From positions 1-64,000 of the forward strand of contig CAVCMG010000010.1 of NCBI GenBank assembly GCA_963603285.1: a stretch of 64,000 nt of DNA, written 5' to 3'. Position 1 is the first letter of the stretch. The number at the start of each line of letters is the position of its first letter. Under the pieces are notes generated by a model. The model was not told the DNA's origin. It worked only from the letters and a program-made list of their open reading frames with translations, and did no database searches. Made by a program: the position numbers and the translations under genes. Shown here piece after piece: positions 24,371 to 33,677 of this stretch. The stretch is from UBA11957 sp963603285 (GTDB lineage Bacteria > Bacillota > Clostridia > Lachnospirales > Lachnospiraceae).

Positions 24371-26068
24371 TTATGAAGCCGGTTTGATATCGGTCTTCAG
24401 CCAGTAGTAGTCTACCGTACTGATGTCAGCACCTGCTACCTTGTCCTTGATGGAGATCATGGAGCTGTTGTAGTAACCATGTACTAATACAGCAGCGTCA
24501 TCAAGCAGTACCTGCTCCATCTTGATAACCAGGTCAGCACGCTCAGCTATATCTGTAGAAGCCATGTACTGATCGAAGTACTGGTCAAACTCATCATTCT
24601 CATAGAAGCAGTAGTTGGTACCACCACCGTTGGAGTAGAACTCGGAACCATTGTCACCGCCGTACCAGTTCTTCAGGAATGCGCTCGGCTCACCTGTACC
24701 TACAGTTGTCCAGTTGGAATCACACAGATCATACTCACCGGCCTGCATCAGATTCCACTCTGTATCGGAATCTGTATTGTTGACTGTGCAGCCGATACCG
24801 ATCTCAGACAGAGAGATCTGTACAGCCTGGGCAAAGTCTGCCAGACAACGGTTTACATAGGTGATATAGTTCAGATTGATATTCTGACCGTCCAGCTCAC
24901 GGATACCATCACCGTCTGTATCAACGATACCGGCATCGTCCAAAAGCTTCTTGGCACCTTCTACATCGTAGCCATATTTGTAGTTTAATTTAGAGTAATC
25001 ATAGGACAGTGTGGACGGCAGTACGGCATAACCGTAGGTATACATACCGTTTACAGTTACATCACACTGTGTCTGGCCATCAACAGCCATCATAACGGCC
25101 TGACGAAGAGCATCATTCTTCAGAACACCGTTGAAGTTTACATAAGCGAAACCGGTTCTCATACCCGGTGTCTGGGATACATAATAATTGTCATCGTCTT
25201 TCAGCTCATTCAGATCGGCAGCTGTCGTAATGTTCTCTGTCAGCTGGATATCGCCGGACTTTAAGGACATAGCCTTTGTGCTGTCATCCTCGATAAACAG
25301 CACGGAAATGCTGTCGTACGGAACCTCACCGTTCCAGTAATACTGGTTTTTAACCAGCTCAGAATTCTTTGTTGTCTGGTCTTTGGACTTGATCGCATAC
25401 GGGCCTGTACCAACAACCAGTGTCGGGTCTGCGGAATAATCATGCTCAGCATCTGTCAAGTCGCCCTGTACATCGATGATGGCATAGAACGGGAAGCACA
25501 GGATAGATGTCAGGTCTGCGTAAGCTTCCTTGGTTACGATTGTTACTGTATTGTCATCAGCATTTGCTGTGATAGATTCCATGGAAAGATAGGTTTCCGG
25601 TGTGGAGCTCTTGGCATCTGTAGCACATACATTGTACAGACGGTTCAGGGAGTTAGCTACGGCTGTAGCATCACAGTCATCACCGTTGGAGAATTTTACG
25701 CCATCTGTGATATGGAAGGTCCATGTCTTGTGGTCGTCAGATACGGTATAGTCATCACACAGGTTGTTGGCTACTGTCAGGTCATCGTTGAACTTGAACA
25801 GACACTCTGTTACACCATGGCGGATAGCATCCCATGCGGCGTTCTGGTATGCTGCCGGATCGTAATCTGTGGAATATACGTAGCATCCGAAATCCAGATG
25901 CTTGTCACCTGTACTTGCTGTCTCTGTTGTTGTGGAGGTTGCTGTGCTTCCAGCCTGACTTGTAGCTGCTGTGCCATTATCAGAGCTGCCACATCCAGCC
26001 AGTGTTCCCAGTGCCATAGCGGCTGTCAGGGAAAGGGCAACCGTTTTCTTAATCCAATTATTTTTCAT
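24371..26068 (-). CDS. Peptide ABC transporter substrate-binding lipoprotein (SBP family 5)
   Basis: The 565-residue protein starts with a lipoprotein signal ending ALGTLAGC (Cys26), followed by a Ser/Thr-rich linker. An SBP_bac_5 domain then runs from about residue 60 (HLDFGCYVYSTDYDPAAYQN) to the end. DDYTVSDDHKTWTFHITDGVKFSNG is the family signature. It captures peptides, nickel chelates or similar ligands outside the cell for the DppBC permeases. The gene lies between the permease and ATPase genes. A 203-nt gap upstream of it has no obvious terminator. Confidence 0.94.
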   Translation of the reverse strand: MKNNWIKKTVALSLTAAMALGTLAGCGSSDNGTAATSQAGSTATSTTTETASTGDKHLDFGCYVYSTDYDPAAYQNAAWDAIRHGVTECLFKFNDDLTVANNLCDDYTVSDDHKTWTFHITDGVKFSNGDDCDATAVANSLNRLYNVCATDAKSSTPETYLSMESITANADDNTVTIVTKEAYADLTSILCFPFYAIIDVQGDLTDAEHDYSADPTLVVGTGPYAIKSKDQTTKNSELVKNQYYWNGEVPYDSISVLFIEDDSTKAMSLKSGDIQLTENITTAADLNELKDDDNYYVSQTPGMRTGFAYVNFNGVLKNDALRQAVMMAVDGQTQCDVTVNGMYTYGYAVLPSTLSYDYSKLNYKYGYDVEGAKKLLDDAGIVDTDGDGIRELDGQNINLNYITYVNRCLADFAQAVQISLSEIGIGCTVNNTDSDTEWNLMQAGEYDLCDSNWTTVGTGEPSAFLKNWYGGDNGSEFYSNGGGTNYCFYENDEFDQYFDQYMASTDIAERADLVIKMEQVLLDDAAVLVHGYYNSSMISIKDKVAGADISTVDYYWLKTDIKPAS

Positions 26069-26271
26069 GCTTTTTTCCTTTCTTCACTACTCTCATTCGT
26101 TACATGTGGACTTTCTTCCATATAATAATAGAAAGCCCTGTGATCTTTTTCAGGCATACCATCCTTTGCCGAAAAGATCTCTATATCATCAAATGCATGC
26201 CGTCCTCTCCGGCAGTATCGCTTTTCATCCTCCATAAAACGATTCCTTGCACATGATATACTTTTTCAGGA

Positions 26272-27096
26272 TCAGCTGCGCGGATCCAGTACGTCTCTGA
26301 GACTGTCGCCCAGAAGGTTAAATACCACTACCGTAATAAAAATGGCAAGACCCGGGAACACCATCAACCACGGTGCTGCCGTCATATAGGCACGGCCTTC
26401 ATTCAACATAAGTCCCCATTCAGCGACCGGTGACTGCGCACCAAAGCCCAGGAAGGACAGACCGGCAATCTCCAGCATCATACCACCGATATCTGTTGCG
26501 CCGGTGATAACAAGCGTCGGCAGAGCATTCGGCAGCATATATTTCCATAAAATATAGCCTGTTTTGGAACCGGTAACCCGGGCAGCCGCAATATAATCAC
26601 GGTTTTTGATCTTTAATACCAAGCTTCGTGCCAGTCGGGCGTATTTTGTCCAGCTGACGATGGCAATAGCTACGACAGCGTTCCGGATGTTGGCTCCCAG
26701 AATACCGGCAACGGCAATCGCCAGTACCATACCTGGGAAGGAAATCATCATATCGGAGAGGCGCATGATAACGGCATCTACGATACCACCGAAGTAGCCG
26801 GCAACAATACCAAGTATCGTACCTACAACAACAATGATCGCTACCAGCGATATCGCTGCTGTCAGGGATGTTCTCGCACCGAAAATAACACGGGAAAACA
26901 GGTCACGACCCATCTTATCTGTACCAAACCAGTGTTCGCTGCTCGGCGGCTGTACCGCGTCAGCCAGAACGGCCGCATACGGATCGTGTGTGGCGATCAA
27001 CGGTGCAAACACTGCGATCAAGACAACGACAATGGCCAGAATACAATACACTATAAATGCAGGATTTTTTTTCACAAATTTCTTAAACTTAGCCAT
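26272..27096 (-). CDS. Peptide ABC transporter permease, DppC/OppC type
   Basis: The 274-residue permease has an N-terminal helix (FIVYCILAIVVVLIAVFAPL), the OppC N-terminal domain motif SSEHWFGTDKMGRDLFSRVIFGARTS and the ATPase-docking EAA loop RDYIAAARVTGSKTGYILWKYMLPN. It ends in the usual GDSLRDVLDPRS. It forms a heterodimeric channel with the DppB-type protein, whose gene ends 3 nt upstream. Confidence 0.96.
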   Translation of the reverse strand: MAKFKKFVKKNPAFIVYCILAIVVVLIAVFAPLIATHDPYAAVLADAVQPPSSEHWFGTDKMGRDLFSRVIFGARTSLTAAISLVAIIVVVGTILGIVAGYFGGIVDAVIMRLSDMMISFPGMVLAIAVAGILGANIRNAVVAIAIVSWTKYARLARSLVLKIKNRDYIAAARVTGSKTGYILWKYMLPNALPTLVITGATDIGGMMLEIAGLSFLGFGAQSPVAEWGLMLNEGRAYMTAAPWLMVFPGLAIFITVVVFNLLGDSLRDVLDPRS

Positions 27097-27099
27097 GGT

Positions 27100-28038
27100 C
27101 TACCTCGCTTCTCTCATTCTGGGATCCAGAAAACTGTAGGATATATCGACGATCAGATTGATCACCATATACATCAGGGCGATCCAGAGCACATACGCCT
27201 GGATCAGCGTATAGTCCATGGAAGTAATAGCGGAAACAGCCAGACTTCCCAGTCCAGGATAGGAGAAGATCACCTCTACTACCGCAGTACCGCCAAGCAG
27301 GGATCCCAGGGAAAGGCCCAGCATCGTTACCAGCGGCAGGATGGAATTGGGGAGTACATGTTTCCAGAGGATCGTTCTCTCACTGATACCTCTGCAGCGC
27401 GCACCGACCACATAATCCTGACTCAGTTCCTCAAGGAAAGCTGTTCGTACCTGTCTCGTATATTTGGCAGCCATGACGAACGCCAGCGTAACTACCGGGA
27501 GAACCAGCTTATTAAAGCCCTGTCCGGTGGATACGACCGGCAGAACCTTCAGCTTAACGCCGAAGAAATACAACAGCATCAGGCCGACCCAGAAGTTCGG
27601 CAGCGATACACCCAGGAATGTAAAGAAACGCACCAGCATGTCGGCAATGCCTCCCTTATGTACCGCAGACAGAATACCAAAAGGTACTGCCACGATCAGC
27701 ATAAGCACCATAGATAATAAGGAAAGCTTTAATGTCGGCCACACTCTGGCTGCCAGAAGAGAGGCAACCGGTTTCTTTAGGGAGTAGGATGTTCCGAAAT
27801 CACCGTGCAGTACATTGCCCAGCCAGTCAACATACTGTACAAGGAATGGACGATTCAGTCCCAGCTCTTCTCTGGTCTGTTCCATAACAGCTTCACTTGG
27901 TATCGTACCATTGGCCGCATACATGGCTCTGACCGGATCCCCCGGTGCCAGATATGTCAGCGCAAACGTCAGAAAGCTGATACCGATCAGAACGATCAGG
28001 ATCTGCAAAAGACGTCTTACCACTTTCTTTTTACTCAC
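27100..28038 (-). CDS. Peptide ABC transporter permease, DppB/OppB type
   Basis: This is a 312-residue permease starting at a GTG. The reading frame has an earlier ATG at 28125, but GGGAGGAAC lies at the right distance before the GTG at 28038, and the protein then begins VSKKKVVRRLLQILIVLIGI, as DppB proteins do. ATPase-docking loop: LSQDYVVGARCRGISERTILWKHVLPN. The C-terminus is DISYSFLDPRMR. It is the first gene of the five-gene transporter operon and is preceded by a leader with two hairpins (28123-28192). Confidence 0.94.
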   Translation of the reverse strand: MSKKKVVRRLLQILIVLIGISFLTFALTYLAPGDPVRAMYAANGTIPSEAVMEQTREELGLNRPFLVQYVDWLGNVLHGDFGTSYSLKKPVASLLAARVWPTLKLSLLSMVLMLIVAVPFGILSAVHKGGIADMLVRFFTFLGVSLPNFWVGLMLLYFFGVKLKVLPVVSTGQGFNKLVLPVVTLAFVMAAKYTRQVRTAFLEELSQDYVVGARCRGISERTILWKHVLPNSILPLVTMLGLSLGSLLGGTAVVEVIFSYPGLGSLAVSAITSMDYTLIQAYVLWIALMYMVINLIVDISYSFLDPRMREAR

Positions 28039-28122
28039 TCTTTTGTTCCTCCCATCAGCAGTGCAAAAGACCGCATTTGTTTTCCACATTTTTGTTCTTG
28101 ATACACACGATTTCTTTATGTG

Positions 28123-28192
28123 CATTCGTTATTTGTATAACGAATGTCCGCAAAAAAAAACACGCGAAGCAGAAATACTATCCTGCGTGTTT
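28123..28192 (-). promoter_or_regulatory. Leader with terminator-like stem and second hairpin before the peptide transporter operon
   Basis: On the minus strand an 8-bp stem (28158-28165 with 28185-28192) runs straight into nine T residues, the form of an intrinsic terminator. It is followed by a second perfect 10-bp hairpin (28123-28132 with 28137-28146). Both lie between the promoter at 28199-28227 and the GTG at 28038, so transcription may be attenuated here. No known riboswitch class is recognised. Confidence 0.6.
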
Positions 28193-28198
28193 ACGTAA

Positions 28199-28227
28199 AT
28201 TTTATATTTTTTCAAAAAATTTGTCTA
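28199..28227 (-). promoter_or_regulatory. Promoter of the peptide ABC transporter operon
   Basis: TAGACA (28222-28227), 17 nt and TAAAAT (28199-28204) read left. Transcription would start near 28192, at the foot of the terminator-like stem. Confidence 0.6.
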
Positions 28228-28292
28228 TCCCTTAATGCAATTATTAGTATTCTAATTTGTTATAGCTTTGCAAAATTCTATCTTCAACTGTA

Positions 28293-28332
28293 CAAAAAAA
28301 TGCGGAGATTTCACAAAATCCCCGCATTTTTT
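28293..28332 (-). terminator. Terminator of the PfkB kinase gene
   Basis: AAAATGCGG/GGAT...ATCTCCGCATTTT arms form a stem followed on the minus strand by a run of T residues. It lies 12 nt after the stop codon at 28344. Confidence 0.9.
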
Positions 28333-28343
28333 AAGATTTTCCC

Positions 28344-29291
28344 TTAGTACAGCTTTTCAATAGCGATCGCATCCATCATCCCAAGGATCTCCAGAGGCCC
28401 CGCAACAAGGCTTCCTTCCAGCTGTATGGCGGCATTTGCCGCAGCCATTCCCATTCGTAATACATATTCCGCTGTCGCATCCTGCAAAATCTGCATGGCC
28501 ATGGCCGCCACCATGGCATCACCGGCTCCCTGCAGACCACGGATCGGCACCGATGCACTTTTGGCATACCAGCAGCCTTCTCCGACAGAAAGTAAAGCCC
28601 CGCGGCTGCCCATGGAAACACAGACCATCGGAATCCCCTGTGCCCGCAGCTCATCGGCGGCTTTTGCCACCTCTTCTACCGTCTCGATCTTTCGACCCAT
28701 CAGCTCCTGCAGCTCGTCCAGATTTGGTTTGATCAGCGCCGGCTGTGCCTTGACGCCCTCTCTGAGCAGCTCCCCGGAAGCATCCAGGATGGTAAAGATA
28801 TTTCTTTTTTTGGCTTCTTCGATCAATTTACGGTACGTGTCTGCCGGTACCCCCATCGGCGCACTGCCGTTGACAGTCAGAATCGAGCCTTCGTCCAGCT
28901 CGTCCATGACCTGGCAGACCTTGTGGCAGATCTCCTGCACACTCTCCTCACGGACTGCGCTGCCCCGTTCGTTTAACTCTGTCATAATCCCGGTATCCGG
29001 ATCCAGTACCTTGATATTGGTACGCAGGCTGCCGGATACATTCGTCAGTACATGGGCAATGCCTCTTTTTTCCAGCGCATCCTTTACACGGACACGGCCA
29101 TCCACAAAGTCAAAACCGGCGGCGATCACCGGCTGTTCCATATTTTTGAGCTGCATACAGACATTGATTCCTTTGCCGGAAATATCCTTGCGGGCAGACT
29201 TGACCAGATTGGTCTTCCCTTTTTGGAGTCCCGGAACCGTGATCGTATAATCCACACACGGATTTAATGTGACTGCTACTACCTTCTTCAT
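28344..29291 (-). CDS. PfkB-family sugar-phosphate kinase (1-phosphofructokinase-like)
   Basis: The 315-residue kinase is of the FruK/LacC subgroup: N-terminal TLNPCVDYTI, then SGKGINVCMQLK (the GKG(x)N sugar-binding motif) and the catalytic GAGDAMVAAMAM near 250, where the Asp is the base. It should phosphorylate fructose-1-phosphate, tagatose-6-phosphate or a related sugar phosphate. No PTS gene is adjacent to fix the substrate. The ribosome-binding site is weak. A TATACT box near 29370 may be its minus-10. Confidence 0.9.
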   Translation of the reverse strand: MKKVVAVTLNPCVDYTITVPGLQKGKTNLVKSARKDISGKGINVCMQLKNMEQPVIAAGFDFVDGRVRVKDALEKRGIAHVLTNVSGSLRTNIKVLDPDTGIMTELNERGSAVREESVQEICHKVCQVMDELDEGSILTVNGSAPMGVPADTYRKLIEEAKKRNIFTILDASGELLREGVKAQPALIKPNLDELQELMGRKIETVEEVAKAADELRAQGIPMVCVSMGSRGALLSVGEGCWYAKSASVPIRGLQGAGDAMVAAMAMQILQDATAEYVLRMGMAAANAAIQLEGSLVAGPLEILGMMDAIAIEKLY

Positions 29292-29531
29292 ATCTTATTT
29301 TAACCTCACAGTATTTTTCATGCTGCTTTTGTCATCTGTCCTGTACAGGCAAACGACACCACGATAATTGCAGTATACCCTATTCCTCCGCGTTTATGTT
29401 TACGAAAAACCGGCATTTCTCCCCTGCTTTTTAGGCAAAACGCCCACGGGCACCGGATTTATGCATCTTTTCATCAAAAAAGCCCGGGAAAGCCCTGTTT
29501 TTCTGTGCAGGAAGTCCTGCCCATACAGTAC
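29292..29531. other. Intergenic stretch upstream of the PfkB gene
   Basis: No gene is supported here. It holds a possible minus-10 box (TATACT on the minus strand near 29370) for the PfkB gene, an AGGAGG-like purine run and a GC-rich patch around CCCGGG near 29488. Nothing else is recognised. Confidence 0.5.
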
Positions 29532-29565
29532 AAAACTGCCCCATGGGATAACCCATGGGGCAGTT
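29532..29565 (-). terminator. Terminator of the branched-chain aminotransferase gene
   Basis: A perfect 14-bp stem (29534-29547 with 29552-29565) with an ATAA/TTAT loop is followed by TTTTG on the minus strand, 44 nt after the stop codon. Confidence 0.9.
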
Positions 29566-29609
29566 AGTTTCTTCTATATTTTATATATAGTAGATTTCAT
29601 TTCGAAAGC

Positions 29610-30635
29610 TTAGCAGATCTCTCTTACCCAGCCTTCCGGTGCTTTGATGTGGCCCATCTGGATACCTGTCAGTGTATCATACAGCTTCTGGGTAACCGGT
29701 CCCATCTTCTCCATACCGGACGGGAAGCAGATCTCTTTGCCGTGATCTACGATCTTGCCAACCGGAGAGATAACGGCTGCTGTACCGCACAGACCGCACT
29801 CTGCAAAATCCTTAACCTCAGCAAACGGAACCTTGCGCTCCTCAACCTCAAGACCAAGGTACTCTTTGGCAACGTACATCAGGGAACGACGTGTGATGGA
29901 CGGCAGGATACTGTCGGACTTCGGTGTAACAACCTTGTTGTCCTTTGTTACGAAGATGAAGTTAGCTCCACCTGTCTCTTCTACATAGGTTCTGGTAGCT
30001 GCATCCAGATACATGTTCTCATCGTAGCCCTGGTTGTGGGCATCTACGATAGCGTGAAGGCTCATGGCGTAGTTCAGACCGGCTTTGATATGGCCTGTAC
30101 CGTTCGGAGCTGCACGGTCGAAATCTGTGACACGGATCGTGATCGGCTTGGCACCGCCCTTGAAGTACGGACCTACCGGTGTACAGAACATACGGAACTC
30201 GTATTCGTCTGACGGTTTAACACCGATAACCGGGCCGCTGCCGAACATAAAAGGACGGATATATAATGTAGCGCCGGAACCAAACGGCGGAACATATGCT
30301 GCATTAGCCTTTACGACCTGCATAACAGCGTCTACCCACTTGTCCTCCGGGAATACCGGCATCTCAAGTCTGCGACAGGAATCTGCCATACGGGATGCAT
30401 TTAAATCCGGGCGGAAGCATACGATCTTGCCATCCTCTGTGGTGTAGGCTTTCAGACCCTCAAAACAGCACTGTGCGTACTGTAAAACACCTGCGCACTC
30501 GGAAATCGTTAATGTCGCATCTGTAATGAGGCCACCCTCATCCCATGCGCCATCTTTATAATGGGCTACAAAGCGTTCTTTGGTCGGGATATAACCGAAC
30601 CCGATATTGCCCCAGTCAATATTCATCTTTTCCAT
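29610..30635 (-). CDS. ilvE: Branched-chain amino acid aminotransferase
   Basis: This 341-residue fold-type IV PLP enzyme interconverts branched-chain amino acids and their 2-oxo acids with 2-oxoglutarate/glutamate. Visible motifs are QCCFEGLKAY, the PLP lysine in GHIKAGLNYA, EETGGANFIFV and the phosphate-binding ITRRSL and GTAAVISPVG. Length and pattern fit the type II (eukaryote-like) IlvE common in Firmicutes. It is monocistronic, with its own promoter and terminator. A second ATG three codons in is possible. It fits functionally with the isopropylmalate-isomerase-like genes at 4171-7732 but is 22 kb away. Confidence 0.96.
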   Translation of the reverse strand: MEKMNIDWGNIGFGYIPTKERFVAHYKDGAWDEGGLITDATLTISECAGVLQYAQCCFEGLKAYTTEDGKIVCFRPDLNASRMADSCRRLEMPVFPEDKWVDAVMQVVKANAAYVPPFGSGATLYIRPFMFGSGPVIGVKPSDEYEFRMFCTPVGPYFKGGAKPITIRVTDFDRAAPNGTGHIKAGLNYAMSLHAIVDAHNQGYDENMYLDAATRTYVEETGGANFIFVTKDNKVVTPKSDSILPSITRRSLMYVAKEYLGLEVEERKVPFAEVKDFAECGLCGTAAVISPVGKIVDHGKEICFPSGMEKMGPVTQKLYDTLTGIQMGHIKAPEGWVREIC

Positions 30636-30697
30636 CTTATTCAGATCCTTTCTTTACCTATGCCTTCGCATGGTTTACTGCTCGTCATTTCCGTATT

Positions 30698-30726
30698 ATT
30701 CTATACCTATTGCCATACCTCGTCAA
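30698..30726 (-). promoter_or_regulatory. Promoter of the branched-chain aminotransferase gene
   Basis: TTGACG (30721-30726), 17 nt and TAGAAT (30698-30703) read left toward the ATG at 30635. No T-box leader is visible in the short 5-prime region. Confidence 0.75.
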
Positions 30727-30790
30727 TATTTGTCTGAAAATATTTCTTCAATGCTTTAACGTGCTGTTATTTCCGGATATTTTTTGATTT

Positions 30791-31777
30791 TTACAGCTCT
30801 GTGCAGACGAGCTCCCTGGTTTCACTGTCCCGGTAATACAACCATCTGCCGACAACCTGCGGACGGTCGCCCTCGATATGCCCAAATTCATCTTTGGTAA
30901 AGCAGGCGGTCTTTTCTGCCAGCACACGGTGCTCACCACTGACCGGATCCAGCGTTTCGATCGTCATATCATCTTCCATCCCGGCCATATACAGCTGTCC
31001 GTCCACAAACCACACATATGTCATCGGCCCGGCCAGCTTCTGACGCTTCACCGGCCCCGGTTTTCCGGGATCCATCGTCTCATAATAGCAATCCGTATGG
31101 CGGGACTGTTCGATCACGGTGCAGAGACTGCTGCTGCTTACAAAGGTACAGGCTTCCTTTAACAGCTCGCTCTTTTCCCAGAAGCGATCCAGCGAAAACG
31201 GCGTCTCACTGCATTTTTTCGCGTCAAAGGTTTCCATATCGATGCTGTAAAAAGTGGAAACCTCTCTATCAAAATCATCGTGCATACCGTAAAACATATG
31301 GCCACAGACCATCCAGGCATCCTCTCTTAAATTCAGATACTCGCCCATCGTGTCCATTCCGGCACTTTTGCCGGTCTCAGGATCGAGCCGCACGATCATC
31401 GGATGCTCGCCTTTGGTGTTGTAATACAGATAACGGTCTGTCAGCACCAGATGATGCGGAAAGCTGCCCACAACGTCAAGGCTGGTCTCGGTAAGCGTCT
31501 CAATATCGATCTTTGCAATCTGTAACAGATCCTGTTTGAGTACATACACGGTCTTTCCTGCACCGACACATTCTGTCCAGCGGAAGATCCGGGCGTCCTC
31601 CACGGTAAACTCTGTCACACTGCCGTCCACCTTATCTATACGGAAGCATTTTTCGACCGCCGGATTAGCCTCGCTTCTTCGCGGCCACGCCACCACATAA
31701 TCGTCAAGCTCCACGTACTGCATGATACCGACGCGGTCGGCGCAGGCACGGCTGATTGGTTTCTTTTTTTCTGTCAA
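30791..31777 (-). CDS. Uncharacterised propeller-like (DUF5050-like) protein
   Basis: The 328-residue cytoplasmic protein has no signal peptide. It contains repeated short beta units with aromatic and glycine turns (VVGSFPHHLVLTDRYLYYNT, MVCGHMFYGMHD, YVWFVDGQLYMAGM, QVVGRWLYYRDS), the look of a WD/DUF5050-type beta-propeller. The start is a TTG at 31777 with GAGAGGAG upstream, 6 nt behind the RelA/SpoT-domain gene, so the two are co-transcribed. I cannot assign a function; a sensor or scaffold for its neighbour is a guess. Confidence 0.8.
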   Translation of the reverse strand: MTEKKKPISRACADRVGIMQYVELDDYVVAWPRRSEANPAVEKCFRIDKVDGSVTEFTVEDARIFRWTECVGAGKTVYVLKQDLLQIAKIDIETLTETSLDVVGSFPHHLVLTDRYLYYNTKGEHPMIVRLDPETGKSAGMDTMGEYLNLREDAWMVCGHMFYGMHDDFDREVSTFYSIDMETFDAKKCSETPFSLDRFWEKSELLKEACTFVSSSSLCTVIEQSRHTDCYYETMDPGKPGPVKRQKLAGPMTYVWFVDGQLYMAGMEDDMTIETLDPVSGEHRVLAEKTACFTKDEFGHIEGDRPQVVGRWLYYRDSETRELVCTEL

Positions 31778-31783
31778 AATCCC

Positions 31784-33562
31784 CTACTCCTCTCTGATGA
31801 TCCCGTTGTTGCGCTCGCGCACCAGATTCACTACCCGGTGACGGAAGGGGATCTCGTAGATATCTTCATCCGCAAATACCTTGCGGTTATAATCAAATCT
31901 GCAGTTTTTGATCGTCTCGCGGTCAAAGCTGATATAGCTGCCGTCCGGCCAGAAGATCATCACGCTGCCGTCCCTGCTGGTCTTTTGCGCATAGACATGG
32001 GCAAATGAGCCGATCGTTGCCAGAAGCTTGTCCGGATTCAGCAAAAACTTGCCATCCTCGGCGTCCCAGCCGATCACAACCACCGGCAGGCAGCGGGCCG
32101 GATGCTCCAGAAGGGTGCGGATCTTTTCGGCATCCCTCTCCGTCTCCAGCACGGACACCTTCGAAGGCAGCTTCTCCACATCGTAAAAATCCACTTCATC
32201 GCGGATACGGTCGACAAACTTTGGCTTACGGAAACTGATCTTGGCGATCTCCTTCTCCGGGGCGCTGCTGGTCGTCACGCAGAAAAACAAAAGACGGCCG
32301 TTTTTATTCTCCAGACTGGTTTCAGTAAACCACAGTGTACCTGGCATCGTCGCGTCGATACGGCTGCAGTTTAATAAGAATCGCTGCGTCTCCTCGTCAT
32401 ACTCCACATGCAGCTCATAGCCCGGCTTTGTGCCTTTGAAGTCCTCCGGCTCCTCTTTCATCTCCGGGAAGATCTCACGGTACTTGTACCGGCCCCAGCT
32501 GTAGATGATCTGGACGGCCTTTTTAAAGCTGTCCTCCACCTCGCCCTGCGGGGTATTCTCATCGTTTAGCGCCACATCGAGCTGAAAGGTCGTGCGGTTC
32601 TCCAGCGGCTTGAATTTATTCTTATGGGGTACCGGCTCATAGACCTTGAGCTTGGTATCCGCCAGAAGGCGCTGGATCGTCTCATCCTTGACATAAAGCA
32701 TATTCAAAACCTTGACCAGTACGTCATATGTCAGCTTCGTATGCACATTTTCATCCATCAGGGCACTGACCAGCTGTACCTTGTCGCAGTTAAAAAACTG
32801 ATTGCCCAGCTGTTCATGTTCGTTTAAATACTCGACCACCTGCGGATTTAAAGGCTTTTCGTCCAGACGCAGACGGTAGCGGCTTCGAAACATCAGTTCC
32901 CAATTTTTCTTTTCCAGATGTCTTCTGGCAAGGCTCTGGAACAGGCTCGACAGCGACCAGTCACAGAGCTCCAGACTGGCCAGGATACTGTTCATCGTAC
33001 GGGCCAGCGCTTCGTTGTCGTCCCAGAGATTCTTTTTATGGTTCTTGATATCCTTGTAGCGCATATCGTGCTCGATCTCATGCCATCCTTCAAAAAGAAC
33101 GGTACGCAGCTGTACCTCAAAGGTGGCGTCCACCGGCAGCTTCCAGGTATGTTCATCCACCATCTCCAGAAGCTTCTGAGGGATCTCAAATACGCCGTTG
33201 ATCTTTGTTGCTTGGAACTGGTTGACCGTCATCTCGTTCTGGGACCACTGGCCGTTGCGGTTGAAGGTCTTTTCCAGAATATAGCGGCAGGCCGCCAGAT
33301 CGTCCGAATAGTACAGTACCACACGGATACCCAGAAGATCCTGCACCTTCTTGTCATGCTCGCCGCTGCCGTACTCACCGCTGCCAAGCTTTAAGGCCAG
33401 CGATTCATCGTCCTTGACGCGCATAAACAGCCGGTAATACAGACCGCATTTTTTCAGCTGTTCCTCGATACTCTTTTTGAGTTCCTCCAGAACGACCTGC
33501 AGATTGACGTCATCCTTCAGATGCCGGATCAGTTCCGGGGTATATTCTCTGTCATTACTCAT
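31784..33562 (-). CDS. RelA/SpoT nucleotidyltransferase-domain protein with long C-terminal region
   Basis: The protein has about 592 residues. The N-terminal 210 are a RelA/SpoT synthetase-like domain: RVKDDESLALKLG, DLLGIRVVLYYSDDL, FEVQLRT and HDMRYKDIKNHKK are present. The usual GYRSxH segment is replaced by FQATKINGVFEIP, so product formation may differ from ppGpp. No HD, TGS or ACT domain is seen. The 370-residue C-terminal part is unfamiliar; near 510-575 it has LPVVVIGWDAEDGKFLLNPD ... SFAHVYAQ ... FWPDGSYISF, a pattern I loosely associate with bacterial conflict proteins. The start is chosen by AGAGGAAACC before the ATG at 33562. Confidence 0.85.
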   Translation of the reverse strand: MSNDREYTPELIRHLKDDVNLQVVLEELKKSIEEQLKKCGLYYRLFMRVKDDESLALKLGSGEYGSGEHDKKVQDLLGIRVVLYYSDDLAACRYILEKTFNRNGQWSQNEMTVNQFQATKINGVFEIPQKLLEMVDEHTWKLPVDATFEVQLRTVLFEGWHEIEHDMRYKDIKNHKKNLWDDNEALARTMNSILASLELCDWSLSSLFQSLARRHLEKKNWELMFRSRYRLRLDEKPLNPQVVEYLNEHEQLGNQFFNCDKVQLVSALMDENVHTKLTYDVLVKVLNMLYVKDETIQRLLADTKLKVYEPVPHKNKFKPLENRTTFQLDVALNDENTPQGEVEDSFKKAVQIIYSWGRYKYREIFPEMKEEPEDFKGTKPGYELHVEYDEETQRFLLNCSRIDATMPGTLWFTETSLENKNGRLLFFCVTTSSAPEKEIAKISFRKPKFVDRIRDEVDFYDVEKLPSKVSVLETERDAEKIRTLLEHPARCLPVVVIGWDAEDGKFLLNPDKLLATIGSFAHVYAQKTSRDGSVMIFWPDGSYISFDRETIKNCRFDYNRKVFADEDIYEIPFRHRVVNLVRERNNGIIREE

Positions 33563-33677
33563 AGGTTTCCTCTTATTCTCTGTGTAGAATCGTCTTGTCA
33601 CAGCGGCCGGGACTTCTCCTGTGTCGTATCCCTGTTCTTCCTGTCCCTGTCCGCCCTGTTATATACCATTACTTATA

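Noticed and set aside
26932..27717. 261-residue plus-strand frame across the dppC-dppB junction
   Set aside because: It is antisense to two confident permease genes and has no ribosome-binding site or family features.
29292..30790. T-box or other amino-acid leader before the aminotransferase gene
   Set aside because: The leader from the TAGAAT box to the ATG is about 60 nt and lacks the conserved T-box GGTGG sequence and an antiterminator.
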